Assembly: GCA_946407975.1 (NCBI GenBank)
Contig: CAMJQC010000014.1
Location: 1 to 50,877, forward strand
Reading direction: 5' to 3'
DNA: 50,877 bases
DNA from: an uncultured Bacteroidales bacterium
GTDB lineage: Bacteria; Bacteroidota; Bacteroidia; Bacteroidales; F082
The notes beneath the pieces are model-generated. The model made no database searches. It was not told where the DNA came from and worked only from the letters and a program-made list of their open reading frames with translations. Shown here one piece after another: positions 1-8,205 of the stretch. A program made the position numbers and the translations under genes. Positions within the stretch are counted from its first letter, which is position 1. Every line of letters begins with the position of its first letter.

Positions 1-316
1 TGCCAGGCATGGACTTGCGCGCACCAGAACGGCAGCTGACGAGCAGCGGGTTCTCAGGGTCACCGTATTTCATGCCCATGATGTTCTCCATATTCTTCAT
101 GCCGACGTGGACTTCATCCATGAGACCAGCAGGGAGTTGGCAATTGTTTTGGTAATAAGCAGTGCAGCATTCCGTTGTGATGGTCAGACCAGCAGGAACG
201 GGGAGTTTGAGCAGACACATTTCTGCCAAGTTGGCGCCTTTGCCGCCCAACTCGTTCTTCATCGAAGCATTACCTTCAGCAGTCTTGCCACCAAAGGTAT
301 AAACGTACTTAGTCAT
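1..316 (-). CDS. ppdK: pyruvate, phosphate dikinase, N-terminal part (runs off the window)
   Basis: Translating the minus strand from the ATG at 316 gives 105 residues beginning [16 protein letters not shown], with the conserved start of the PPDK nucleotide-binding domain: [14 protein letters not shown] near residues 20-33, [14 protein letters not shown], and [12 protein letters not shown] near 94-105. The rest lies beyond base 1. The family interconverts pyruvate, ATP and Pi with PEP, AMP and PPi in the cytoplasm, and in anaerobic Bacteroidota it commonly serves PPi-linked glycolysis. That fits the membrane pyrophosphatase elsewhere in the window, since both enzymes use the PPi pool; this link is inferred. 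It diverges from the J-domain gene at 423. The start is fixed by the family N-terminus. Confidence 0.93.
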   Translation of the reverse strand, partial: MTKYVYTFGGKTAEGNASMKNELGGKGANLAEMCLLKLPVPAGLTITTECCTAYYQNNCQLPAGLMDEVHVGMKNMENIMGMKYGDPENPLLVSCRSGARKSMPG

Positions 317-370
317 TTTCTTCTATTTGTTTGTAATTAATGGAAATTCGCTTGAAAAAATTCAAAGGTG

Positions 371-408
371 CAAAAGTACGGATTTTTTGTTTTTTTCCTG
401 TATTTTTG
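371..408. promoter_or_regulatory. divergent promoter region between ppdK and the J-domain gene
   Basis: A plus-strand -7 element TATTTTTG lies at 401-408, 14 bases before the ATG at 423. A minus-strand TACTTTTG (378 to 371) lies 54 bases before the ppdK start. Both fit the Bacteroidota TAnnTTTG consensus. No well-spaced -33 TTTG is evident for either, so the call rests on the -7 elements and the divergent layout. Confidence 0.5.
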
Positions 409-422
409 CAAAAATTTTTGAT

Positions 423-1289
423 ATGGAAGAATACACCCCGTACCTGATCTATATCGCTATTGCAATTGTAGGTCTGGTTCTTGTCTTCAGAGCCGCTCGT
501 AAAAGAAAAGAAACAATAGTGGATGACGACGGCACAACGCGTACTACGGTCACTCGCAGTGGCGGTGGCATGGGTAAATGGGTCGGAGCTGGTTTGGGCT
601 TTATTTTTGGTGGCGGCATCATCGGTGCCATCATCGGCTACGTGATTGGTAACCTGTTTAGCGGTTGGACAGAGACGGAGATTAAGGAGAACATGGGTGA
701 TACGGCCCCTAAACGTGATTTCAATGTCAGTCTTTTGGTGCTCTCTGCTGCGGTGATGAAAGCAGATGGGACCGTGAAACGTTCTGAACTCGATTATGTA
801 AAGCGCTTTTTCTTGCAGAACTTCGGACAACAGCGTGCGGAGAACTACATCAAAATGCTTCGAGAGATATTGAACCAGGATTACAACCTATATGACGTTG
901 GACGTCAAGTGGGTCAATATATGGACTATTCGTCACGCCTACAGTTGTTGCACTATCTGTTTGGTATCGCCAATGCCGATGGTCTCGTCAGTGATGCCGA
1001 GGTTAACGTTATCGAGAGTGTGGCTGGTTATATGGGAATCACGAACTCTGATTTTGAATCCATCAAGGCCATGTTTGTAGCCAGCGTTGACAGCGCATAC
1101 ACGATTCTTGAGATCGAACCTACTGCTAGTGATGAAGAGGTGAAGAGAGCGTATCGCGATATGGCGAAGAAATACCATCCTGACCTTGTAAGTCACTTGG
1201 GCGATGAAGTGCGTGAGGCTGCTGAAAAGAAGCTCCAAGAGGTTAATGCGGCTTACGAACAGATAAAGAAACAACGAGGTATGGCTTGA
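423..1289 (+). CDS. membrane-anchored TerB-like/J-domain protein (DjlA-like)
   Basis: The 288-residue protein has an N-terminal membrane segment (about residues 5-23), a basic stretch, a glycine-rich hydrophobic region (about 48-80, glycine-zipper-like), a TerB-type helical domain (about 97-220) and a C-terminal J domain (about 223-288) with the diagnostic HPD triad at 252-254. This is the architecture of DjlA-type DnaK co-chaperones, with the J domain presumably cytoplasmic. The open frame extends upstream to 327, but MEEYTPY at 423 is the better start: it lies just after a -7 element at 401-408, and the upstream extension overlaps promoter sequence. It is monocistronic and ends at a bidirectional terminator. 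Its client is unknown. Confidence 0.85.
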   Translation: MEEYTPYLIYIAIAIVGLVLVFRAARKRKETIVDDDGTTRTTVTRSGGGMGKWVGAGLGFIFGGGIIGAIIGYVIGNLFSGWTETEIKENMGDTAPKRDFNVSLLVLSAAVMKADGTVKRSELDYVKRFFLQNFGQQRAENYIKMLREILNQDYNLYDVGRQVGQYMDYSSRLQLLHYLFGIANADGLVSDAEVNVIESVAGYMGITNSDFESIKAMFVASVDSAYTILEIEPTASDEEVKRAYRDMAKKYHPDLVSHLGDEVREAAEKKLQEVNAAYEQIKKQRGMA

Positions 1290-1311
1290 TAGATACATTG
1301 CTCGATTGAAT

Positions 1312-1347
1312 AAAAAAAAGCAGGATGCATAGCGTCCTGCTTTTTTT
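1312..1347. terminator. bidirectional intrinsic terminator
   Basis: An inverted repeat, GCAGGATGC (1320-1328), loop ATA, GCGTCCTGC (1332-1340), has nine pairs including one T-G. It is preceded by a run of A and followed by a run of T, so it works on both strands. It separates two convergent genes, the J-domain gene and the C25 peptidase. Confidence 0.9.
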
Positions 1348-1364
1348 GTTTGTTATGCTTTGGA

Positions 1365-4300
1365 TTATTTTATCACGATCTTTTGCGTGTCAACACGGCA
1401 AGCTGACTTCACGGTAATGTAGTACATGCCTTTTCCAAGGCTCTCAAGGTGAAGCTGCGTCAGGCCGTTAGCATTGCCTTGGTAATACACTTGCTGGCCC
1501 ATACCGTTGAAGACGGTGATTTCGCAGTTTTCTTCTGGCAAGTTGATGTTGAAGCTGCCGTTGCTTGGGTTGGGGTAGACAGCTAAATCGGTGCTGTAGG
1601 TCTCCGTGACGACGGTGACGAGATCGGTAGGTGGGAACACGATATTGTCAATCCAGGCGCAATCTTGGCCACTGCTGACGCTGAAGTCTTTGGAGTATTC
1701 CCAGATGAGTTGGTGTCTTCCTGACGTCAAGGGATAGGTCTCAAGGCTCCATTGGACATCACCAGACCACTCGCCCATCTCTTGGCTGTCGATGAAGAAA
1801 TACAGCTTGTCGTAATTGGCCTCCGACGAGACTTTTTTGAAGAAACTTACCTCACCTTCGGTGGCTATTTCAAGGCTTATACTCAAAATGCTGCTCTGGT
1901 CGCTGCCGATGGTTCCACTCTTTGCGCAATGGCTGCCCTCGTAGGCGCTCGAGTTGAGGACGACCCAAGGCTGGTCGCTGTTGTTGATCCATTCGAACTT
2001 GCTGAAGTCGCCAGTCTCGAAGTCTTCAATAATATTACCAACTACGAAGATGTAGTGCTCCTCGGTTTCGTAATTGCCTGATGCTGTCGACAGGGCCATC
2101 TGATAGGCGATGCCAGTTTGCGACTCGGCATCGAGGGTGAAGGTGAAGTCGACGTGGTAGGTCTCGCTAGCTTCGACGTCGCCGATGTTGAATTGATACT
2201 GGTCGAAACTGATTTCCGGGGTCTGGCAGAAGATCTCGAAGGTGGTGCCAGGCGCATCGCTCATGCCTGTGTTCTGGGCTGTGATATGCAGGGTGATGGT
2301 CTCGCCAGGATCGACGCAGCCGTTGTTGTTGCCTTCACTATCGTCAATGACGACATTCACGATAGAGAGTCGGGGAGCGCAGAGCGTGAGGCTGAAATTA
2401 CTCTGCCAGGTATCGGTACCGTCGGTGCAGCTGAGCATGAAAAGGGCCTTGGCGCCATCCGGGACGGCGTCGCTGATGCTGATGCCGAAGGCGTCTTCGA
2501 TGTTAAGGGTGGCGGAGCCTCCGATGCTGCTGAGGGTCTCAGTGCCGTCGACGATGGTGACGTATTCGTTGTCCGTAGTCAGGGTGGCGGTGACGGTGCC
2601 AGAGGCCACGGTACCTACGTTCTTGAACTGCATGTTGAGTGTGACGTTTTCACCGAAGTCGGCTTGTCCATTGTCGTCATGGACTTCGCAATTGTCGTAG
2701 ATGATATAGGCACAGTTGCCAGGGATGCTGATGACGGGCAAGACCTGTGGCCAAGCATCGCAGCCGGTGACAATGAGACTCATCTCATCAACGAAGTCGA
2801 TGGGGCTTTCGAACTCTAGGTGTGCATTGCCATCGGCATCGGTCTGGGCTGTGCCGATAAGTTCGTCGCCATGGAAGAGAGAACAGCGGAAGTTGTAGAG
2901 TCCGTTGCCGTTGGCATCAGTGACATTGACGTCGGTGGAGGAGAGACCTACGAGGATCTCGGTGGCGTAGCTTACTTCAGGAGTGAAGGGTTCGTCGTGC
3001 CAAGGACTGACGGCGACGTCACCCATAAGGTTGAGGTCGTAGAAGTTCCAGCGTAATGCGCCTTCTTCCCATTGTCCGGGCGCATTAACCCACGGTGCTG
3101 TCTGAATCTTACACTCAGCCATGGCGAGTCCGGCATATGGGATGCGATCGTGGTAGTATGCGTCTTCTGTTTCACGGTGAAGGTGAATGGCGGGGCCTTC
3201 CGTCTGGCCTTCGTTGAACCAGCCATAGCGCGAGTTGCCAATGGTGGCGACCGCGAAGTTGGCTATTTTGGTCATCTTTTCGAGGATGCAGTCGCTGGAG
3301 AAGTCTCCACATATGCAGCCAGAGGTGTGAAAGAAGGTGTAGTTGTGGTTTATGCCATTGGCGCCGCTGAAGTTGGCGTCGGTGATGTCGCTGTTGGTCC
3401 ATCCTGCAACGTAATTGGTGTTAGCGTGGCCGTCGTGGTGTACGTATTGGGTTCCAGCGTTGATGGCGTTGCGTAACAGAGAGGCGCTCCAGTTGCCCTG
3501 CTCTTCGTAGAGACGGGTGAAAACGTAGTTTTCTGGAATGCCGACGGTGGTGTAGCCGTTGTCGTTGTGTTCTCCGATGAGAAGCTCTAAATACTGGCTG
3601 CCATTGCTGACAGGGTCGTCGTAGAGATGTTCACCACCCATGATGACCTTGTGGAATTCTCCCAATACAGGATCGGTTTGGTAGGTGAAGGTCTTGTTCA
3701 TAATGTTGTTGAACTCAGTCTGGGAGCTGAAGCACATCCTGCCTATGGCGACTTCGGGAAGGAGGTCGTCCTCACCGATCTCACCCCAGCGGTTGTTGCC
3801 GTTGTCGTTCCATGTGCCGTCGAGGGCGGCATAGTAGAGGTCGGAGGGGATGTCGTTGTCGGTCTCGTGGCTGCCTCCGGTGAGGACGTCGCAGTAGAAG
3901 CCGCGGTAGGGGATACTGGGCACGTCACCACCTAGGTTGACCATGAGGATGCCGTTGTTCTCGTATTCCTGAATGATGTAGTTGCGTATCTTCTCTTGAT
4001 TGTCCTGTCCGCTGACGGTGTTATAAATGGTGTTGACGTCGACGACGCGGGAGCGAAGGCCACGCTGGAGGTAGAAGTCCTGGTAGGCCTCGAACTGACT
4101 GACGTAAGGCTGAGTGGTGATGACGAGAATCTCGTATCCGCCGACGGCACGGCCCTTTGCGTCATAACTCTGCAGCATCTCGGAGTTCTGAGCGAGGCGA
4201 CTGGCACGTCTGACGTTCTCAGGAGTGAGCCAGAGCCTACGACTCTGATCGGCCTTGGAGGCAGCGGTGGCGACGCGGACGATAGCCTTGGTGGCGACCA

Positions 4301-4775
4301 TCACCTTGCCTTCGGAGGGTATGTATTGTACGGGAGAGAAAGCGGAAAAAGCGAAGCCGATGCCATTCATATACTGCGTGGTAAGCTGTCCATAAGATTG
4401 AGCAGGATAGACGCTTTTGGAAGCATACAGTGTTTCGTCTTTTTCAAAAGCCTTACGTTCCGGATTAGAGTAAGTGCGTGCTGATTGATAAGGATAGAGC
4501 TGATGATTGCCTTCTAATTCTTGAAAATCAAAGAGTTCGACTTCGAGAAAAACGGCTTCCTGGCCTTGAGGCAGCATTAGACTGACGTTTTGCCATGGGA
4601 GCGAAGGCTGTCCGGCAGGAGCAGATTGCATGCAGCCTTTGAGTTGAATCTGGTCGTAACCTTCAATGTGAGTGATGGTTGGCTGGCCAAAATGATACTC
4701 TTTCTCGACTATGGTTTGTGCCGTGACCGAGAACCAAACCAATGATAATGCAATAAGTAAAACAATTCTTTTCAT
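1365..4775 (-). CDS. gingipain-like C25 cysteine peptidase with T9SS type A sorting domain
   Basis: The 1136-residue secreted protein has a signal peptide (about 1-19), a C25-type propeptide (about 20-205), a catalytic C25 domain (about 210-600), Ig/CARDB-like beta modules (about 605-940), a jellyroll-like module starting EDFETGDF (about 945-1050), and a C-terminal sorting domain (VYPNPSNGSFNINLP to the end). The catalytic His is likely H450 in VHHDGHA. The catalytic Cys is likely C487 in TSGCICGDF, which aligns with ACVNGDF of RgpB. Known gingipains are extracellular Arg- or Lys-specific endopeptidases; specificity cannot be read here. Export through the T9SS and anchoring at the cell surface are inferred from the C-terminus. 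It is convergent with the upstream gene and probably monocistronic. Confidence 0.92.
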   Translation of the reverse strand: MKRIVLLIALSLVWFSVTAQTIVEKEYHFGQPTITHIEGYDQIQLKGCMQSAPAGQPSLPWQNVSLMLPQGQEAVFLEVELFDFQELEGNHQLYPYQSARTYSNPERKAFEKDETLYASKSVYPAQSYGQLTTQYMNGIGFAFSAFSPVQYIPSEGKVMVATKAIVRVATAASKADQSRRLWLTPENVRRASRLAQNSEMLQSYDAKGRAVGGYEILVITTQPYVSQFEAYQDFYLQRGLRSRVVDVNTIYNTVSGQDNQEKIRNYIIQEYENNGILMVNLGGDVPSIPYRGFYCDVLTGGSHETDNDIPSDLYYAALDGTWNDNGNNRWGEIGEDDLLPEVAIGRMCFSSQTEFNNIMNKTFTYQTDPVLGEFHKVIMGGEHLYDDPVSNGSQYLELLIGEHNDNGYTTVGIPENYVFTRLYEEQGNWSASLLRNAINAGTQYVHHDGHANTNYVAGWTNSDITDANFSGANGINHNYTFFHTSGCICGDFSSDCILEKMTKIANFAVATIGNSRYGWFNEGQTEGPAIHLHRETEDAYYHDRIPYAGLAMAECKIQTAPWVNAPGQWEEGALRWNFYDLNLMGDVAVSPWHDEPFTPEVSYATEILVGLSSTDVNVTDANGNGLYNFRCSLFHGDELIGTAQTDADGNAHLEFESPIDFVDEMSLIVTGCDAWPQVLPVISIPGNCAYIIYDNCEVHDDNGQADFGENVTLNMQFKNVGTVASGTVTATLTTDNEYVTIVDGTETLSSIGGSATLNIEDAFGISISDAVPDGAKALFMLSCTDGTDTWQSNFSLTLCAPRLSIVNVVIDDSEGNNNGCVDPGETITLHITAQNTGMSDAPGTTFEIFCQTPEISFDQYQFNIGDVEASETYHVDFTFTLDAESQTGIAYQMALSTASGNYETEEHYIFVVGNIIEDFETGDFSKFEWINNSDQPWVVLNSSAYEGSHCAKSGTIGSDQSSILSISLEIATEGEVSFFKKVSSEANYDKLYFFIDSQEMGEWSGDVQWSLETYPLTSGRHQLIWEYSKDFSVSSGQDCAWIDNIVFPPTDLVTVVTETYSTDLAVYPNPSNGSFNINLPEENCEITVFNGMGQQVYYQGNANGLTQLHLESLGKGMYYITVKSACRVDTQKIVIK

Positions 4776-4871
4776 ATTGAATGCTTGTTTTAATAGATTT
4801 ACTAATAGTAGTTATTGATGTAAATGAATAAAAATGAACTTATTTGTGATTAGTTATGATTATTTAGGCTG

Positions 4872-4879
4872 CAAAAATA
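4872..4879 (-). promoter_or_regulatory. putative -7 element for the C25 peptidase
   Basis: TATTTTTG is read on the minus strand from 4879 to 4872, which predicts a 5' leader of about 90 bases before the ATG at 4775. No convincing -33 element is seen. The remainder of the A/T-rich gap 4776-5035 shows no gene. Confidence 0.4.
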
Positions 4880-5006
4880 TATTTTTCTCTGTTTTATAGG
4901 TTGTTTTTCTTTGATTTTATATGATTCTGTTATCTCATAATACAGTAATATCAAAAGAGCTTTGATGTTGAAAAAAATTCTATGGTGTTGGTGAAAATAT
5001 TATTTG

Positions 5007-5014
5007 TAAATTTG
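5007..5014 (+). promoter_or_regulatory. putative -7 element for ddh
   Basis: TAAATTTG, followed by C, lies about 21 bases before the ddh ATG. A TTG at 4988-4990 is 16 bases upstream, slightly short for a -33 element. Confidence 0.5.
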
Positions 5015-5035
5015 CTTCTTTAAATCAAATGACTA

Positions 5036-5935
5036 ATGAAAACAATAAGAGCGGCCGTAGTGGGTTACGGCAATGTGGGACGTTTTGCTCTAGAAGCTTT
5101 GGAAATGGCTCCCGATTTTGAGGTGGCAGGTATAGTGCGTCGCAATGGCGCGTTGAATTTGCCTCTTGAATTGACAAACTATAAGGTTGTAAAAGATATC
5201 AAGGAACTGAAAGACGTGGATGTGGCCATTCTGGCATGCCCGACGCGTTCATGCCCAGAGTATGCCAAACAGATATTGCCTTTAGGCATTAACACCGTGG
5301 ATTCCTTCGATATCCATACTTCCATTGTGGACTATCGTCGCGAACTGATGCCTATTAATAAGGAAACAAAGACCGTTAGCGTCATTGCCGCTGGATGGGA
5401 TCCTGGCTCGGACTCCATCGTTCGTACTTTGATGCAGAGCTTGGCGCCAAAAGGCTTATCGTACACAAACTTCGGTCCAGGCATGTCAATGGGTCATAGC
5501 GTTTGTGTGCGTTCTAAGAAAGGAGTAAAGAATGCCCTTTCTGTAACGATCCCCTTGGGTGAAGGCATCCATCGCCGTATGGTGTATGTGGAGCTGGAGC
5601 CAGGTGCCACTTTGGAACAAGTCACTGCCGATATCAAAGCTGATCCGTATTTTGCCAGCGACGAGACACATGTGTTTGCTGTCGACAACGTGGATGCCGT
5701 GCGCGACATGGGCCATGGCGTGAATCTTGTGCGCAAGGGCGTTTCGGGTAAGACCCAAAACCAGCGTATGGAGTTCAACATGAGCATCAATAACCCCGCT
5801 CTGACGGGACAGGTGCTGGTCAATGTGGCCCGCGCCACGATGCGCCTGCAACCAGGATGCTATACGATGGTGGAGATTCCTGTCATCGACATGCTCCCCG
5901 GAGAGAGAGAAGACCTCATCCGTAACCTTGTTTAA
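5036..5935 (+). CDS. ddh: meso-diaminopimelate D-dehydrogenase
   Basis: The 299-residue protein matches the DapDH family (EC 1.4.1.16). It has an N-terminal Rossmann fold with the NADP-binding turn VGYGNVGRFA (about 9-18), then the family blocks ACPTRSCPEYA, SVIAAGWDPGSDS, GPGMSMGHSV, and QNQRMEFNMSINNPALTGQ near the C-terminus. The enzyme makes meso-diaminopimelate from tetrahydrodipicolinate with ammonia and NADPH in one step, for lysine and peptidoglycan. Length is normal for the family. Its stop overlaps the start of the next gene by one base (TAATG at 5933-5937), so the two are probably co-transcribed and translationally coupled. Confidence 0.95.
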   Translation: MKTIRAAVVGYGNVGRFALEALEMAPDFEVAGIVRRNGALNLPLELTNYKVVKDIKELKDVDVAILACPTRSCPEYAKQILPLGINTVDSFDIHTSIVDYRRELMPINKETKTVSVIAAGWDPGSDSIVRTLMQSLAPKGLSYTNFGPGMSMGHSVCVRSKKGVKNALSVTIPLGEGIHRRMVYVELEPGATLEQVTADIKADPYFASDETHVFAVDNVDAVRDMGHGVNLVRKGVSGKTQNQRMEFNMSINNPALTGQVLVNVARATMRLQPGCYTMVEIPVIDMLPGEREDLIRNLV

Positions 5936-8205
5936 TGAGAAAATGGCTCGTCATATTATTGGCCATCATCATGGCCGCATGTGCAAAGCAAGATAAAGTC
6001 GATGCTTTGCTCTCCAAGATGACTTTGGAGGAAAAATGCGGTCAGCTAACTTGTCCCATTGGATTCACTTTCTATGGAAAGGACACGGATTCCACATGGC
6101 TGTCAGACGACTTCAAAGGAATGATGGACACGCTTCCATTAGGTTCCTGCTGGGCGGTGCTCCGTGCCGACCCTTGGTCAAGGAAGACGGTGGAAACTGG
6201 TTTGAAGCCTCGTGAGTCGGCGCGACTGCTGAACATGATGCAGCGTTATGCGATGGAAAACACGCGACTCGGAATCCCTCTGCTGTTCTGTGAAGAGATG
6301 CCGCATGGACATATGGCGATAGGCACTACGGTCTTTCCAACGGGTGTCGGGCAGGCATCGACATGGAACCCTGAACTTTTGGAGCAGATGGGCGAAGTGA
6401 TGGGGAAGGAGGTGCGTCTGCAAGGCGCTCACGTCGGCTATGGTCCGGTTTTGGACATCGCTCGTGATCCAAGATGGTCGAGAGTGGAGGAAACGATGGG
6501 CGAGGACCCGTATCTCTCAGGCACATTGGGCGCTGCGGTTGTGAGGGGAATGCAGAAAAATGTCTGCGCGACCTTGAAGCATCTCGCTGCATATGGCATC
6601 CCGCGGGGCGGTCACAATGCCGCCACGGCAGATGTAGGATCCAATCGGCTTATGTCGGATTATTTGCCCGCTTTCGAGCAGGCTGTTAAAGAGGGCTCCG
6701 CCCATTCCATCATGACTTCCTATAACACCATCGACGGTGTGCCATGTTCGGCCAATGAATGGCTTCTGCAAGACATTCTGCGCAACTCATGGGACTTCAA
6801 AGGTGTAGTCTTCTCCGATTTGAATGCCGTCAACGCCATCTATGCTACCCAACATGTGGCTGCCGACCCTGTCGAGGCTGCCGCATTGGCTTTAAAGGCA
6901 GGTGTCGACGTTGACTTAGGCGGTTACAATTACGGCGGTTTCTTGAAAGAGGCCTTGCAGCGAGGTCTCGTCACCGAAGCCGACATCGACCGTGCCGTGC
7001 GGCATGTTTTACAACTGAAATACGATTTAGGCCTGTTTGACTATCCATATGTTGACGAGGCTTTGGCCGAGGCAGAAGTGGGCACCAAAGAAAACGCCCA
7101 GTTGGCCAAGCAAGTGGCTTTGGAATCGTCCATTTTGCTGAAAAATGACGGTCTTTTGCCTTTTGGAGATAATATAAATAAGGTAGCGGTCATCGGGCCA
7201 AACGCCGATAATATGTACAACCAGTTAGGTGATTACACTGCGCCACAAGACTCTGGCCGTATCGTGACCATGCTCGAAGGCTTCCGTGACAAGGGAAGGG
7301 TGGAGGTGTCCTATGCCAAAGGCTGTGCCGTGCGCGACGAAGAGGATGCTAACATTGATGAGGCGATTAAGACCGCTAAGGGTGCAGATGTGGTGGTGTT
7401 GGTTGTTGGTGGCTCTTCTGCCCGTGATTTCAAGACGAGTTATGAGGAAACAGGTGCTGCCATCGTGAATACGTCCATTTCTGATATGGATTGTGGCGAA
7501 GGATATGATCGCTCCACGTTGAAATTGTTAGGCCGACAAGAGGAGCTGATGCAACGCATTTATGCCATGGGCAAGCCTGTCGTGACGGTCTACATACAAG
7601 GCCGACCTTTGGATATGACTCTTGCCGCCGAAAAATCCAATGCTTTGATGACGATGTGGTATCCGGGCATGGAAGGCGGTTCTGCCTTGGCCGACATCCT
7701 TTGGGGTGACTATAATCCTGCCGGTCGTCTGCCCATCTCCGTGCCACGGTCGATAGGACAAATTCCTGTCTATTATTCCCAGCCTGCTACGGGCGATTAT
7801 GTGGAAGAATCTGGCAAACCGCTTTATCCTTTCGGTTATGGCTTAAGCTATACCCAATTCGAATACAGCGACTTACGAATTGATACCATACGTGATGGAG
7901 ACGAGCTATTTAGAGTCACTGTCAATGTTAAAAACATCGGTCCTTGCGATGGCGATGAGGTTGTGCAGCTTTATATCCGTGATGAAGTTGCGTCTATAGC
8001 ACCACCTTCTAAGCTTTTGAAGGGCTTTCGACGCGTTCATATTAATAAGGGCGAAACTGTCGCGGTGTCTTTCTGCCTCACCAAACATGATTTGTCAGTG
8101 TATTCAACGAAAGATGGCTGGCATTGCGAACCAGGTGATTTTACTATAATGATCGGTGGAAGCTCTGAAAGTATGGTCCTTTCGAGCTGGGTTAAACTGG
8201 AATAA
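5935..8205 (+). CDS. GH3 family beta-glycosidase lipoprotein (beta-glucosidase-like)
   Basis: The 756-residue protein begins with a lipoprotein signal (IIMAAC, Cys16), so it is probably attached to a membrane facing the periplasm or surface. It has an N-terminal GH3 barrel (about 24-375) with likely nucleophile D295 in VVFSDLNAV and the family block GYGPVLDIARDPRWSRVEE. A GH3 C-terminal alpha/beta domain (about 390-620) has candidate acid/base E522 in DCGEGYDRSTL, and an FN3-like C-terminal domain (about 650-750) follows. The order is that of Bacteroides exo-beta-glucosidases; the substrate is not determined. It overlaps ddh by one base and abuts, stop to stop, the convergent gene at 8206. 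No polysaccharide-utilisation genes (susC/susD) are nearby. Confidence 0.9.
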   Translation: MRKWLVILLAIIMAACAKQDKVDALLSKMTLEEKCGQLTCPIGFTFYGKDTDSTWLSDDFKGMMDTLPLGSCWAVLRADPWSRKTVETGLKPRESARLLNMMQRYAMENTRLGIPLLFCEEMPHGHMAIGTTVFPTGVGQASTWNPELLEQMGEVMGKEVRLQGAHVGYGPVLDIARDPRWSRVEETMGEDPYLSGTLGAAVVRGMQKNVCATLKHLAAYGIPRGGHNAATADVGSNRLMSDYLPAFEQAVKEGSAHSIMTSYNTIDGVPCSANEWLLQDILRNSWDFKGVVFSDLNAVNAIYATQHVAADPVEAAALALKAGVDVDLGGYNYGGFLKEALQRGLVTEADIDRAVRHVLQLKYDLGLFDYPYVDEALAEAEVGTKENAQLAKQVALESSILLKNDGLLPFGDNINKVAVIGPNADNMYNQLGDYTAPQDSGRIVTMLEGFRDKGRVEVSYAKGCAVRDEEDANIDEAIKTAKGADVVVLVVGGSSARDFKTSYEETGAAIVNTSISDMDCGEGYDRSTLKLLGRQEELMQRIYAMGKPVVTVYIQGRPLDMTLAAEKSNALMTMWYPGMEGGSALADILWGDYNPAGRLPISVPRSIGQIPVYYSQPATGDYVEESGKPLYPFGYGLSYTQFEYSDLRIDTIRDGDELFRVTVNVKNIGPCDGDEVVQLYIRDEVASIAPPSKLLKGFRRVHINKGETVAVSFCLTKHDLSVYSTKDGWHCEPGDFTIMIGGSSESMVLSSWVKLE

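Noticed and set aside
327..422. Upstream extension of the J-domain protein
   Set aside because: It overlaps the divergent promoter region and adds sequence before the membrane-helix start that fits the family.
2118..2819. Long plus-strand open frame (233 codons) opposite the C25 peptidase
   Set aside because: It is a shadow of a compositionally biased coding strand. It has no start context, no recognisable domain, and the minus-strand frame contains the catalytic motifs.
4776..5035. Possible riboswitch in the A/T-rich gap before the C25 peptidase and ddh
   Set aside because: I see no conserved riboswitch core; only -7 elements are supported.
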